DNA from: Caulobacteraceae bacterium
Lineage (GTDB): Bacteria; Pseudomonadota; Alphaproteobacteria; Caulobacterales; Caulobacteraceae
Length of the DNA stretch: 64,000 nt
Reading direction: 5' to 3'
NCBI GenBank assembly: GCA_947452365.1
Contig: CANGCO010000001.1
Coordinates: 1 to 64,000, forward strand
Below are positions 33,953 through 42,986 of the stretch, piece after piece (position 1 is the first letter of the stretch; the number at the start of each line of letters is the position of its first letter). A model generated the notes under the pieces. That model was not told where the DNA came from and did no database searches. It saw only the letters and a program-made list of their open reading frames with translations. Both the position numbers and the translations under genes were made by a program.

Positions 33953-34690
33953 ATGAAAACTTTGAAAATCGCGCTTTGTGCCGCTGCGGCTAGCTTGGCC
34001 TTTGGATCGATGGCCTTGGCCGAAGGTATGGCTGCGCCAACCGTGTCTTATAATGTAGCGGTCAGCTCCGACTATATCTTCCGTGGCCTTAGCCAAACCA
34101 GCGGTAAAGCCGCCGTGTCCGGTGGCATCGATGCCGCTTCGGGCATGGCCTATGCCGGCGCTTGGGTGTCCAATGTCGATTTTGGCGCAACCGGTGGCGA
34201 CCCAGAAAACAAGACTAATATTGAGTATGACCTCTATGCTGGCGTTAAGCCTGTCTTGGAAGGTGTTAATCTCGATATCGGCGTGATCCGTTATGGTTAT
34301 GCCAGCTCACCCTCGGAAGCAAATTACACCTATTGGGAAGGCAAGATCCTAGCCTCCAAGGCGATTGGGGACGCCACCATTGGCGGCGCGTTCTATTATA
34401 GCCCTGAGTATTTCGGCAAGGTCGGTGCGGCCTATTATTACGAAGCCAATGCGGCCTATATCCTGCCCGCTAAGGCCACGGTTTCTGGCGCGATCGGTTA
34501 TCAGGACCTAGAAGAAGCCAAGGCGGGCATCACTGGCTACACCACATGGAACCTTGGCCTGACCTATCCGCTGAACGAACATTTCGGTGTTGATGTGCGT
34601 TATTCCGGCACGGATTCGAAGGCGAAGGCCTTCTATACGGACAAGTTTGCAGGCGACCGCTTCACGGCCAGCCTGAAGGCCGCGTTCTAA
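33953..34690 (+). CDS. TorF-family putative porin (Gcw_chp type)
   Basis: A 245-residue outer-membrane protein. The Sec signal peptide ends ALAEG (cleavage near residue 23). The mature N-terminus SYNVAVSSDYIFRGLSQTSG is the hallmark of the TorF/Gcw_chp family, followed by alternating beta strands rich in Tyr and Gly and a terminal Phe (TASLKAAF), as expected for a barrel inserted by BAM. It is likely a diffusion channel; such genes often respond to nutrient or nitrogen status, but its substrate is unknown. AGGGG lies seven nt before ATG. A strong terminator follows. Confidence 0.9.
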   Translation: MKTLKIALCAAAASLAFGSMALAEGMAAPTVSYNVAVSSDYIFRGLSQTSGKAAVSGGIDAASGMAYAGAWVSNVDFGATGGDPENKTNIEYDLYAGVKPVLEGVNLDIGVIRYGYASSPSEANYTYWEGKILASKAIGDATIGGAFYYSPEYFGKVGAAYYYEANAAYILPAKATVSGAIGYQDLEEAKAGITGYTTWNLGLTYPLNEHFGVDVRYSGTDSKAKAFYTDKFAGDRFTASLKAAF

Positions 34691-34714
34691 ACCTCAAATC
34701 TATTGCACAAATGA

Positions 34715-34747
34715 GGCCGTCACCCCCTAAAGGTGGCGGCCTTTTTC
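34715..34747 (+). terminator. Rho-independent terminator after the TorF porin gene
   Basis: Stem GGCCGTCACC (34715-34724) pairs with GGTGGCGGCC (34732-34741), with one G-U-type pair, a loop CCCTAAA and a following CTTTTT tract. It sits 25 nt after the porin stop and before the tRNA-Leu gene, which is read from the other strand. Confidence 0.9.
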
Positions 34748-34772
34748 GTGAAACTAGATGTCTTTAAGTGAA

Positions 34773-34857
34773 TGGTGGGGACGCCGGGAATCGAACCCGG
34801 ACGACCGAAATCAACGGATTTTAAGTCCGGCGCGTCTACCAGTTCCGCCACGTCCCC
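34773..34857 (-). tRNA. tRNA-Leu(TAA), CCA encoded
   Basis: Read on the minus strand, acceptor GGGGACG (34857-34851) pairs with CGTCCCC next to the 3' A-CCA (34776-34773). The anticodon loop CT-TAA-AA sits in the stem CGGA/TCCG, so it reads UUA/UUG. The variable arm is long (class II), and the T-arm GGGTTCGATTCCC is standard. It lies between the porin terminator and the SPOR protein gene. Confidence 0.96.
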
Positions 34858-35056
34858 GCCGCAACCCACGCCTTAGGAGGTTGAGGAGCGGATGGTCTAT
34901 CAGAAGTCGGGGTCAAGTCCAGTTGGCAGCGACAATACCGCCAATCTTTTCGCCTAATCGGTTCCAGAGGATGAACTTGGCTTGAAGCGGCTCGACGAAA
35001 CGGTGCAAAGCAGTTTAAGGCTAGGGCTTGTGTATGAACCGGCCGGGAGCCAGGTA

Positions 35057-35968
35057 ATGATGGGTTATGGACGCCAGCTGAGTACCGCTCCACGTCTTTC
35101 AAGTCGTCTTGGTGCTGTGATGGTTGGACTATGCATCTGCGCATTTGCAGCGACGGGTGCCAGCGCACAAAACTCAATCTCCGGCGAAACGGTAAAAACC
35201 AGCGATATTGATCCAAACGGTACCTATCCCGCCGCGCCGACTGCGGCAGCGATCTCGGAATGGTTACGCAGTAATACCAATATATCACCCGCGGCCGCGA
35301 TTGCGGTCGGGTCGGACATGGTGGTTTCAATTGCCCGATTCGGAACGCCTGATCAGGCAACGGGCACGATTAAGGACGTCACACTGCGCGGAGAGGCGAT
35401 CAGCCCTAAGTTTGCCGACCTGATCCGTGGGCGCTCGACCATGGTGGCTATGGATGTGGACTGCGACAAGTCGATGATCCTGATCCATCAGACGGATGTT
35501 TATCCCCAGAGCAATCTTGTCGGCACGGCCAGGGTCCTGCCCGGCAGTAAGCAATGGATTAAACCGGTCGGTACGGCCTATTTAGCGGACACGATTACGG
35601 CGGTTTGTAAGGCAAGGGGCCCCTCCACGGTGCGTGCCGCTGAACAGGCACCTGAGCCTGCGCCGCCAAGCGCACCGCCGCCGCCGCAACCCCAGCCCGC
35701 CGCACCTTCCTATACCACGGCCGCGGCATCCGGCGTCGAGGTGCAGATCGTTGCGGCCGGAAGTGCAGAGGCCGCAGAGGCCGCGCTTAACGCCGTCCGC
35801 GGTGCCCTGCCCGGCCAGACCGGTGCCTATCGCAGCCGCATTCAGGCGATTGAGGTTGGGGGTAGAACCTTTTATCGCGCCCTCTTCACAGGCTTTGCCG
35901 ATCGCGGCGCGGCCATGACGCTTTGCAACACGCTAAAAGCCTCGGGCCGCAACTGCCTGGTGCGTTAG
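35057..35968 (+). CDS. SPOR-domain exported protein
   Basis: A 303-residue protein with a signal sequence (RLGAVMVGLCICAFAATGAS, AQ), a central region of unknown fold containing two widely spaced cysteines (DVDCDKSMIL and AVCKARGP), a Pro-rich linker (PEPAPPSAPPPPQPQP) and a C-terminal SPOR domain (VEVQIVAAGSAEAAEAALNA ... FYRALFTGFADRGAAM). SPOR domains bind denuded peptidoglycan at the septum, so it may act in division or wall remodelling. ATG 35057 with GGGAG seven nt upstream is preferred to a TTG at 34982. Separated from the convergent CinA-like gene by 3 nt. Confidence 0.85.
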   Translation: MMGYGRQLSTAPRLSSRLGAVMVGLCICAFAATGASAQNSISGETVKTSDIDPNGTYPAAPTAAAISEWLRSNTNISPAAAIAVGSDMVVSIARFGTPDQATGTIKDVTLRGEAISPKFADLIRGRSTMVAMDVDCDKSMILIHQTDVYPQSNLVGTARVLPGSKQWIKPVGTAYLADTITAVCKARGPSTVRAAEQAPEPAPPSAPPPPQPQPAAPSYTTAAASGVEVQIVAAGSAEAAEAALNAVRGALPGQTGAYRSRIQAIEVGGRTFYRALFTGFADRGAAMTLCNTLKASGRNCLVR

Positions 35969-35971
35969 GGC

Positions 35972-36739
35972 CTAGCCAAGCGGATCAACTGGAACAGCGC
36001 CCTTGACGCCAGCGGTTTCAAGGGCCGAGATCAGTTCGATGACCACTGCGTCAACCTCGATCGGATCGCGCCCGCGAATGACGAGGTTTGAGCCATATTG
36101 CTCGTTTGAAAAGAACGGATAGGAGCCCAAGGACAAGGCAGGATGGGCCTTGGCGACGGCCTCGAGCGGGGCCGCTAGCGTGCCCTCTCCTGTTCCCTCG
36201 ACCCGCACAGTGCGCGACACCACCACTGCCCCACCCTTGAGCCGCCAGCCAATGTCTTCGAGCATGCCGCGCATGATCTGCGGTACGCCCGCCATGACAA
36301 AAACATTGCCAATCTGAAAGCCGGGCGGGCCGTTAACCGGATTCTTGATCAAGGTACCACCCTCCGGCACCCGGGCCATGCGGCGACGCGCGGCATTGAG
36401 TTGATCGCCAAACCGTCCGGTCAAGAGCGCCATGATCTCTGGGTGCTCGTAAAGCTTTACGCCAAACGCATCGGCAACACAGTCGGCGGTGATATCGTCA
36501 TGGGTCGGGCCAATGCCGCCCGTGGTGAACACATAATCATAGCGCCCCCGCAAATGGTTAAGCGTGGTGATAATCTCTTCGGGTATGTCACCCACCACCC
36601 GGGCCTCGGCCAGATCGACGCCATAGGTGCCGATATAGCGGGCAATCGCGGCTAGGTTTGTGTCCTGGGTGCGGCCCGACAAGATCTCATCGCCAATAAT
36701 CAGCACAGCCGCCGTCACTCGATCGCCATTTGCCAACAT
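35972..36739 (-). CDS. CinA/MoaB-type molybdopterin-binding domain protein
   Basis: A 255-residue protein starting with AAVLIIGDEILSGRTQDTNL, then YDYVFTTGGIGPTHDDITAD and GVPQIMRGMLED, the conserved segments of the MoCF/CinA-N domain. It lacks the C-terminal nicotinamide-nucleotide amidase domain of full-length CinA, as is common in alphaproteobacteria. Such proteins may have ADP-ribose or FAD pyrophosphatase activity. ATG 36739 with GGATG upstream. Confidence 0.88.
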   Translation of the reverse strand: MLANGDRVTAAVLIIGDEILSGRTQDTNLAAIARYIGTYGVDLAEARVVGDIPEEIITTLNHLRGRYDYVFTTGGIGPTHDDITADCVADAFGVKLYEHPEIMALLTGRFGDQLNAARRRMARVPEGGTLIKNPVNGPPGFQIGNVFVMAGVPQIMRGMLEDIGWRLKGGAVVVSRTVRVEGTGEGTLAAPLEAVAKAHPALSLGSYPFFSNEQYGSNLVIRGRDPIEVDAVVIELISALETAGVKGAVPVDPLG

Positions 36740-36896
36740 TGGTCACATCCCTGCACGTGTCTGGAGCCTGTCTATCGACTAGGCGTCTAACCGGATGACT
36801 GCAAGTCCCTAGCGACTTCTAGAGTAATCGCCACAATCGATGGACACGAGGTCGCTATCCAAGCACTCTGGTAAAAACATCAAAAAAGGCTCGCCC

Positions 36897-37847
36897 ATGT
36901 CCCTCACCCGCATCCCCACCTCGGCCTTCACCAAAATCGCGATTGGCATTGATCGGCCCGAAGATGTTGTAGTGGGCAAGGACGGACGGGTTTTTGCCTC
37001 GGACCATCAAAGCGCCGTGGCCGAAATCTTCCCTGATGGGTCTTTCAAACGCATGGGCCCACAAATGGGCGCGCCCAATGGCATTAACATGGACCCGCAA
37101 GGCCGGATTATCATCGCCAATTTTGGCATTTATGATGGCCAAGCCGGACCGTTAGAACGTTTTGATCCGGCCACGGGCAAGCGCGAGACCTTGCTGGCCG
37201 AGGTCGGCGGGAAAACCTTAACCGCGTCCAATTATCCTGTGTTGGATCGGGCCGGCAATATCTGGTGTGCCAATTCCACCCATGCCGCGACCTGGCCAGA
37301 GGCCCTAGACGGGCGACCCGATGGCTTCTTGTTTGTCCTTCGCCCCGATGGCACCAGCCAGATCGTCGCCGAGGGCCTGTGTTTTCCTAATGGCCTGGCC
37401 CTGTCGGCCGATGAGCAATACCTGTTCTGCGCCCAGACCAGCGCCGGTGATGTCCTGCGTTTTCCCATCCTAGCGGGCGCAATCCTTGGCAAGGGCGAGC
37501 GCTATGGTCCAAAGCTTGGCCTAGTCGCCAAGCGCAAACTGAACCCCAATATCCACCTGCCCGGCTTTATCCAGAGCCGCCTTGGCTATACGGACGGGGT
37601 CGGCCTAGACGTCGATGGCAATGTCTGGGTCTGCCTGCCCGCCGCCAATAAGGTGGTGGCCATTACCCCAAAGGGTCGCAAGGTGACTGTGATCCATGAT
37701 CCAAGCGGCGACGTGGTCAATCACCCAACCAATGTCACCTGGGGCGGGCCGGAATTGCGCGACCTTTATATTGGCTCAATCCGGGCCGATTATGTGCTCA
37801 AGGCCAAAAGCCCGGTTGCGGGACTGGCCCTCATTCACCAATTATGA
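36897..37847 (+). CDS. SMP-30/gluconolactonase-like beta-propeller hydrolase
   Basis: A 316-residue protein with repeated blades of the SMP-30/LRE type: RPEDVVVGKDGRVFASDHQ, APNGINMDPQGRIIIANFG, FPNGLALSADEQYLFCAQ, YTDGVGLDVDGNVWVCLPAA and HPTNVTWGGPELRDLYIGSI. The conserved Asn/Asp residues at blade starts bind the catalytic calcium in lactonases. It probably hydrolyses a lactone or ester. ATG 36897 is preferred over an upstream ATG that adds 19 low-quality residues. The aldehyde dehydrogenase follows 103 nt downstream on the same strand. Confidence 0.85.
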   Translation: MSLTRIPTSAFTKIAIGIDRPEDVVVGKDGRVFASDHQSAVAEIFPDGSFKRMGPQMGAPNGINMDPQGRIIIANFGIYDGQAGPLERFDPATGKRETLLAEVGGKTLTASNYPVLDRAGNIWCANSTHAATWPEALDGRPDGFLFVLRPDGTSQIVAEGLCFPNGLALSADEQYLFCAQTSAGDVLRFPILAGAILGKGERYGPKLGLVAKRKLNPNIHLPGFIQSRLGYTDGVGLDVDGNVWVCLPAANKVVAITPKGRKVTVIHDPSGDVVNHPTNVTWGGPELRDLYIGSIRADYVLKAKSPVAGLALIHQL

Positions 37848-37950
37848 TTTGCTTGAACACAACCCCTTGTCCATGATCAATGATCACTAGATAAAACCCA
37901 AGAAGGCCAGACCCGTTGGCCCGGCAGGACGAACGCCTCAGGAGAGAAAA

Positions 37951-39390
37951 ATGCGCGAATACACCAAGTTTTATATAGACGGCCAATGGGTCGAGCCCGC
38001 CAAGGCCAAGACCCTCGACGTCATCAATCCAGCCAATGAAGAAGTTTGCGGCAAGATCAGCATGGGCAGCGCCACTGATGTGGACCATGCTGCCAAGGCC
38101 GCCCGCAAGGCTTTTGCCAGCTTTTCGCTGACCACACGCGAACAGCGCATTGACCTGCTCGAGCGCATCGCGGTCGAGTATCAAAAGCGCTATGCCGATA
38201 TGGCCGCTGCGATTACCGAAGAAATGGGTGCGCCCGGCTGGCTGGCCCAACGCGCCCAGGCCGCTATGGGCATTGGTCACATCCAGACCGCGATTGAAGT
38301 GCTCAAGACCTATAAGTTCGAAGACCTGCGCGGCTCGACCCTGCTGGTCAAGGAACCTATCGGGGTTTGCGGTTTCATCACGCCCTGGAACTGGCCGGTC
38401 AATCAGATCGCCTGTAAGGTCGCTCCGGCCCTGGCCACGGGCTGCACCATGGTACTGAAGCCTTCAGAAATCGCCCCCTTCTCGGGCTATATCTGGGCCG
38501 AGATCATGCATGCGGCTGGCGTGCCAGCAGGCGTGTTCAACCTCGTCAATGGGGATGGCCCCGAAGTCGGCGCGGCGATTTCGTCGCACCCCGAAATCGA
38601 TATGGTGTCCTTTACCGGCTCGACCCGCGCCGGGATTGAGGTGGCCAAGAATGCCGCCCCAACCGTCAAGCGCGTGCACCAGGAGCTGGGCGGCAAATCG
38701 CCAAACATCATTCTGGAAGACGCTGATTTTGCCTCGGCCGTGGCCGGCGGCATCCGCTCGGTCATGATGAATTCCGGCCAGTCCTGCAATGCTCCGACCC
38801 GCATGCTGGTCCCCGGCAAGAAGATGGACGAGGTCATTGCCATCGCCAAGGAAACCGCCGACAGCCACACAGTCGGTGATCCTAATGGCAATGCCCAGCT
38901 TGGCCCGGTGATTTCCGAGACCCAGTGGAACAAGATCCAAGGCTTGATTCAAACCGGCATTGATGAGGGCGCAACCTTGGTCTCTGGTGGCACCGGACGT
39001 CCCGAAGGTCTGGACAAGGGCTATTATGTCAAGCCAACCGTGTTCGCCAATGTCACCGGTGACATGACCATTGCCAAGGAAGAGATTTTTGGCCCCGTGG
39101 TCGCCATTCTTGGCTATGACACGGTCGATCAGGCCGTCGATATGGGTAATGATACCGAATACGGTCTCGCCGCCTATATTTCCGGCAAGGATATGAATCA
39201 GGTCAAGGCCGTGGCCGCGCGCCTGCGTGCCGGTCAGGTTAATTTGAACCAGGCCGCGCCTGACATGATGGCGCCGTTTGGCGGCTTCAAAATGTCGGGC
39301 AATGGTCGCGAATGGGGTGACCACGCCTTTGGTGAGTTCCTCGAGGTCAAGGCGATTTTGGGCTATGCACCCAAGGCCGCTGCTGAATAA
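37951..39390 (+). CDS. NAD(P)-dependent aldehyde dehydrogenase
   Basis: A 479-residue ALDH. FITPWNWPVNQIACKVAPAL is the cofactor/anion-hole segment, SFTGSTRAGIEVAKNAAPTV the NAD loop, HQELGGKSPNIIL contains the general-base Glu, and MNSGQSCNAPTRM the catalytic Cys. It oxidises an aldehyde to an acid. A good ribosome binding site (AGGAGAG) precedes ATG 37951. It ends at a clear terminator, and an acyl-CoA synthetase follows, so an alcohol/aldehyde-to-acyl-CoA route is possible. Confidence 0.95.
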   Translation: MREYTKFYIDGQWVEPAKAKTLDVINPANEEVCGKISMGSATDVDHAAKAARKAFASFSLTTREQRIDLLERIAVEYQKRYADMAAAITEEMGAPGWLAQRAQAAMGIGHIQTAIEVLKTYKFEDLRGSTLLVKEPIGVCGFITPWNWPVNQIACKVAPALATGCTMVLKPSEIAPFSGYIWAEIMHAAGVPAGVFNLVNGDGPEVGAAISSHPEIDMVSFTGSTRAGIEVAKNAAPTVKRVHQELGGKSPNIILEDADFASAVAGGIRSVMMNSGQSCNAPTRMLVPGKKMDEVIAIAKETADSHTVGDPNGNAQLGPVISETQWNKIQGLIQTGIDEGATLVSGGTGRPEGLDKGYYVKPTVFANVTGDMTIAKEEIFGPVVAILGYDTVDQAVDMGNDTEYGLAAYISGKDMNQVKAVAARLRAGQVNLNQAAPDMMAPFGGFKMSGNGREWGDHAFGEFLEVKAILGYAPKAAAE

Positions 39391-39403
39391 ATTGAACTAA
39401 AAT

Positions 39404-39456
39404 AACCGCCCTCCTTGTCTTGCTGCGCCCGCGGCGAAATGAGGGGGGCGGTTTTT
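39404..39456 (+). terminator. Rho-independent terminator after the aldehyde dehydrogenase gene
   Basis: AACCGCCC (39404-39411) pairs with GGGCGGTT (39446-39453), extended by further G/C pairing toward a long loop, and is followed by GGTTTTTGTTT. It lies just after the ALDH stop and before the acyl-CoA synthetase start. Confidence 0.8.
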
Positions 39457-39513
39457 GTTTGTCGGACCTGTGCCAGCATAAGTGTGGGCCGACCTTTTGG
39501 GCAGGACCGCATC

Positions 39514-41073
39514 ATGACCGACTTCACCACCATTGCCGATATTCCCCGCATTCAGGCCCGACAAAGGCCAAACGATATTGCGCTTTGGTTTGAAGGCCGG
39601 ACCACCACCTATGCCCAGCTGGATGCAGCCTCTAATCGTTGCGCCCATGCCCTGATAGCGGCTGGCGTCAAGCCCGGCGACCGGGTTGCCTGTATGGCCA
39701 AGAATGACGATGAGTTCTTCACCTATTGGATGGGCGCCGCCAAGGCCCGCGCCTGTCTAGCGCCGGTCAATTGGCGGCTCGCCCCGCCTGAGGCAGCCTT
39801 TGTCATTAATGACACCGATGCCACGGTGATGATTTGCGGCCAGGCCTTTGTCGATGTGATCGATTCCATTCTTGGCGACTGCCCCAGCCTCAAGCACCTA
39901 GTCCAGGTCGAGCCGGGTCACCCAAGCTGGCCGTCCTTGCAAGGCTGGATTAGCGACTATCCCGCCACCGATCCGGGCCTAAAAGCGCTGGAGGATGACG
40001 ATGTCATTCAGCTCTATACCTCAGGCACCACCGGCCTGCCCAAGGGCGTTCAGCTGACCAACCAGAATTACAACGTCCTGTTCACTTGCGGGGTTGAGGC
40101 CGGTTGGGCGCAGTACGAGATCGGCGATGTCTTGCTGGCCGCCATGCCGCTCTTCCATGTCGCCGGGTGTAATCTGGGCGCACTGGGCCTTTTGCAAGGC
40201 ACCAAGGTGGTTGTCTTGCGCGAAATTGATCCTGCCGTGATCCTGAAACTAATCCCCGAGCACAAGGTCAATCATGCCTTCTTAGCGCCCGTCGTGATCA
40301 ATATGGTCCTGCAGGCGCCGGGCTGTAAGGAGACCGATTTCTCTAGCCTGCGCCGGATATTCTATGGTGCATCGCCGATATCCGAGGCGGTCTTGCTGGC
40401 CGCCAAGGCGCAATTTGGCTGTTCGTTTACCCAACTCTATGGCCTGACCGAGACGATTGGCGGCGGCTGCGTCCTGACGCCCGAAGATCACGATAACCGC
40501 CCCGACAAGCTGCGCGCCTGTGGCCAGCCCTGGCCCGGCTTTGAGGTGCGCATTCGCAATGGCGATAAGCCTGCCGCGGTCATGGAGGTCGGCGAGATTG
40601 AGATCCGCTCGGCCGGTGTCATGAAGGGCTATTGGAAACGCCCTGAGGCCACGGCTGAAGCGATTGATGCCGAGGGCTGGTTCAAGAGCGGCGATGCTGG
40701 CTATTTCGATGCCGATGGCTACTTATTTATCCATGACCGGGTCAAGGACATGATCGTGACCGGCGGTGAAAACGTCTATCCCGCCGAGGTCGAAAACGCC
40801 GTCTATAGCCATCCCAGCGTTGCAGATGCCGCCGTGATTGGCGTGCCGGACGACAAGTGGGGTGAAGCGGTCAAGGCCGTCGTCGTGCTGCGCCCCGGCT
40901 TTGAGCCCGATGCCGCCGGGATCATCGCTCACTGCCGCGGCCTGATTGCCGGCTATAAGGTGCCCAAGAGCGTCGATTTCGCTGAGACCCTGCCCCGCAA
41001 CCCATCCGGCAAGGTCCTACGCCGCGAACTGCGCAAGACGTTTTGGGAGGGCCGGTCAAGAATGGTGGGTTAG
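39514..41073 (+). CDS. Acyl-CoA synthetase (AMP-forming, FadD-like)
   Basis: A 519-residue ANL enzyme: P-loop LYTSGTTGLPKGVQLT, A5 YGLTETIGGG, the hinge and A8 region DGYLFIHDRVKDMIVTGGEN followed by VYPAEVE, and the catalytic lysine in NPSGKVLRRELR. It activates a carboxylic acid as acyl-CoA, probably a fatty or aromatic acid. ATG 39514 gives the usual N-terminus (TTIADIPRIQARQRPNDIAL); the frame is open through the preceding terminator, which cannot be coding. Unlike the ANL gene in the island at 1410-2882, its codon use matches the core. Confidence 0.92.
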   Translation: MTDFTTIADIPRIQARQRPNDIALWFEGRTTTYAQLDAASNRCAHALIAAGVKPGDRVACMAKNDDEFFTYWMGAAKARACLAPVNWRLAPPEAAFVINDTDATVMICGQAFVDVIDSILGDCPSLKHLVQVEPGHPSWPSLQGWISDYPATDPGLKALEDDDVIQLYTSGTTGLPKGVQLTNQNYNVLFTCGVEAGWAQYEIGDVLLAAMPLFHVAGCNLGALGLLQGTKVVVLREIDPAVILKLIPEHKVNHAFLAPVVINMVLQAPGCKETDFSSLRRIFYGASPISEAVLLAAKAQFGCSFTQLYGLTETIGGGCVLTPEDHDNRPDKLRACGQPWPGFEVRIRNGDKPAAVMEVGEIEIRSAGVMKGYWKRPEATAEAIDAEGWFKSGDAGYFDADGYLFIHDRVKDMIVTGGENVYPAEVENAVYSHPSVADAAVIGVPDDKWGEAVKAVVVLRPGFEPDAAGIIAHCRGLIAGYKVPKSVDFAETLPRNPSGKVLRRELRKTFWEGRSRMVG

Positions 41074-41097
41074 GCGGTGGACAAGGCGGCTATAGAA

Positions 41098-41109
41098 TTG
41101 TACATACAA
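41098..41109. promoter_or_regulatory. Candidate BrnA operator
   Basis: TTGTACATACAA is a near-palindrome (TTGTA-CA-TACAA) 18-29 bp upstream of the brnT start, within an AT-rich promoter-like stretch. BrnA antitoxins repress their own operon by binding such palindromes. The assignment is positional. Confidence 0.5.
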
Positions 41110-41127
41110 ATTGCATGTTAAACTGCG

Positions 41128-41412
41128 ATGATGTATGCGTGGGACCCGTCAAAGGCCAAGGCCAATATCGCAAAACACGGGGTTAGTTTTGAAACCGCGA
41201 TTGGCATATTCGATGGCCTGGTTCTGTCGTACCAAGACAATCGCCAAGACTATGGCGAGGTGCGTGAGATCAGCATTGGGGCCGTGGGAGGTGTCGTCAT
41301 CCTTGCGGTCGTGCATACGGACCGAGCGGGGATAAGGCGGATCATCTCAGCCAGACCGGCAACGCGGCGCGAAAGAGCTCGATATGAAACCGAGATACAG
41401 CAAAGAACTTAG
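41128..41412 (+). CDS. brnT: BrnT-type ribonuclease toxin
   Basis: A 94-residue RelE-fold toxin: WDPSKAKANIAKHGVSFETA at the start, VREISIGAVGGVVILAVVHT in the middle and IRRIISARPATRRERARYE at the end, which are the BrnT hallmarks. It inhibits translation by RNA cleavage. Toxin precedes antitoxin, as is standard for brnTA. The brnA start lies 29 nt inside this gene in another frame. Confidence 0.93.
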   Translation: MMYAWDPSKAKANIAKHGVSFETAIGIFDGLVLSYQDNRQDYGEVREISIGAVGGVVILAVVHTDRAGIRRIISARPATRRERARYETEIQQRT

Positions 41413-41647
41413 CCTAGAGGCCCTAGCCACCTTGCCAGATGAGGCGATTGATACATCTGACATCCCAGAACTTGACGACCACTTTTGGCAAAATGCGCGA
41501 CTGGTCGAACCCGACCGGACAGAGCCGGTTACGCTTAGGGTCAAAAAATCTGTGCTGGATGCGTTTAAGGCGCAAGGCAAGGGCTACCAAACCCGGATGA
41601 ATGCGGTTTTAGAGTCCTATATTCGCGCGACAGGAACACGGTCCTGA
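41384..41647 (+). CDS. brnA: BrnA-type antitoxin
   Basis: An 87-residue protein. The N-terminal part (DTSDIPELDDHFWQNARLVE) is the toxin-binding segment, and the C-terminal part (VTLRVKKSVLDAFKAQGKGY, QTRMNAVLESYI) is a ribbon-helix-helix DNA-binding domain. It should neutralise BrnT and repress the operon. It overlaps the 3' end of brnT, giving co-translation. Confidence 0.93.
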   Translation: MKPRYSKELSLEALATLPDEAIDTSDIPELDDHFWQNARLVEPDRTEPVTLRVKKSVLDAFKAQGKGYQTRMNAVLESYIRATGTRS

Positions 41648-41666
41648 TTTGATAGTTTAACGCCCC

Positions 41667-42914
41667 CTAGCCCGTTGCCATCACATGCTCGGCTAGGGCC
41701 TGATAGGCGGGCAAGGAGACCTTGTCCAAGACGCTATTGCCATTGCCCGCTATGGGGTGAGATGCATAGCGCGCTATGACCAGATCGGCGGCGGGCGCGA
41801 TCCACAGGGCCTGGCCGTGTATGCCCCGGGCGCTATAGGCCCCCAAATTATTGTGCGAGACCCACCACATATTGCGATAGGACCAGCCCGGCAAGGTTGC
41901 GACGCCGGCCTTGGCAAAATGCTCCCGATCCGCGCCGCCACGAATATCATCGACCACCGAGCGCGGGAGGATTTGCTGGCCATTATAGACCCCGTCCAGC
42001 CGCATCATTTCGCCAATACGGGCTAGGTCGCGCAAGGTGGTATTGAGCCCGCCGCCCGCCATGGCCACAGCAATGGAGTCCACCTGCACATAGGCGTCTT
42101 CTTCGGCCCCGAGCTTTTGCCAGATCCGATCTGAAACCAGGCTAGCAAAGGACTGACCCGTAATCCGCTGGATCACCCAGCTCAAGACCTCGGTATTGCA
42201 GGTCTTATAGGCAAAGGCCTGACCGTGCTCGCCCTCCTTTTGCAGCCCCTGCAGGAAGGCAAATATGGTGCGCGGGCCATCATAGCCGGGCGGCAGGGGC
42301 GACATGCCCGCCGCCCGGCTATAGGCCCAGACATCCGCCTTAGGATCAGTATAGAGCTCCGAATACTTGACCCCAATCGTCATATCCATGACCTGGCGCA
42401 CAGTGGCATCGCCATAGGCTGTGCCTGCCAGTTCCGGAACATAGGTCGGCACCAGGGCCTCTGGATCGAGCAGGGCCTCGGCCTGCAACAGGGCGGCCAA
42501 TAGGCCAACAAACGACTTGGTCACCGAAAACGCCAAATGCGGCATGTGCGGCTCAAGCGCCCCAAGATAGCGCTCATAAATCACGGCGCCCTTATGCAGC
42601 ACGACAATACCGTCGGTATAATTGGCCGCCAAGGACTGGCCCCAATCCATGGCTTGGCCATCCATGCTGGTAAAGGCCACAGCATCGAGATCATCGCGCA
42701 GGGCATAGGGCAGGACACTGGCCGTTCCCGGTCCGCGCCGCACCACGCTCGTTGGGGTCATTTCTCTTTGGTGGCTAAAGCTCCAGCGCGTATTAGGCCA
42801 GCGGCGGCTGTCGCTGCGCAAAAGGTCCAGGGTCTTGTCCGGCGCAGGCGGAAACCCCTGCATGAGGCCAAGCCTTGCAGGATCGGTGGCAAGGGCGTCT
42901 GGGGTCTCGGTCAT
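41667..42914 (-). CDS. Serine hydrolase, class C beta-lactamase / NylB-like
   Basis: A 415-residue enzyme. The nucleophile motif is SVTK (AFSVTKSFVGLLAALL, about residue 130), the second motif is in FAYKTCNTEVLSWVIQRITG, and a C-terminal GIHGQALWIAPAADL occupies the place of the KTG box. The pattern FxYxxxNTxVLxW is that of 6-aminohexanoate-dimer hydrolase (NylB)-like carboxylesterases rather than true beta-lactamases. No signal peptide is visible. Substrate unknown. It is convergent with brnTA. Confidence 0.88.
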   Translation of the reverse strand: MTETPDALATDPARLGLMQGFPPAPDKTLDLLRSDSRRWPNTRWSFSHQREMTPTSVVRRGPGTASVLPYALRDDLDAVAFTSMDGQAMDWGQSLAANYTDGIVVLHKGAVIYERYLGALEPHMPHLAFSVTKSFVGLLAALLQAEALLDPEALVPTYVPELAGTAYGDATVRQVMDMTIGVKYSELYTDPKADVWAYSRAAGMSPLPPGYDGPRTIFAFLQGLQKEGEHGQAFAYKTCNTEVLSWVIQRITGQSFASLVSDRIWQKLGAEEDAYVQVDSIAVAMAGGGLNTTLRDLARIGEMMRLDGVYNGQQILPRSVVDDIRGGADREHFAKAGVATLPGWSYRNMWWVSHNNLGAYSARGIHGQALWIAPAADLVIARYASHPIAGNGNSVLDKVSLPAYQALAEHVMATG

Positions 42915-42986
42915 GATCGGGGCTCACTTGCAGGTTTCAAGGGCAAACAGTGTCCCCAGCCCCAGCCCCCGTCAATCACCGATGCG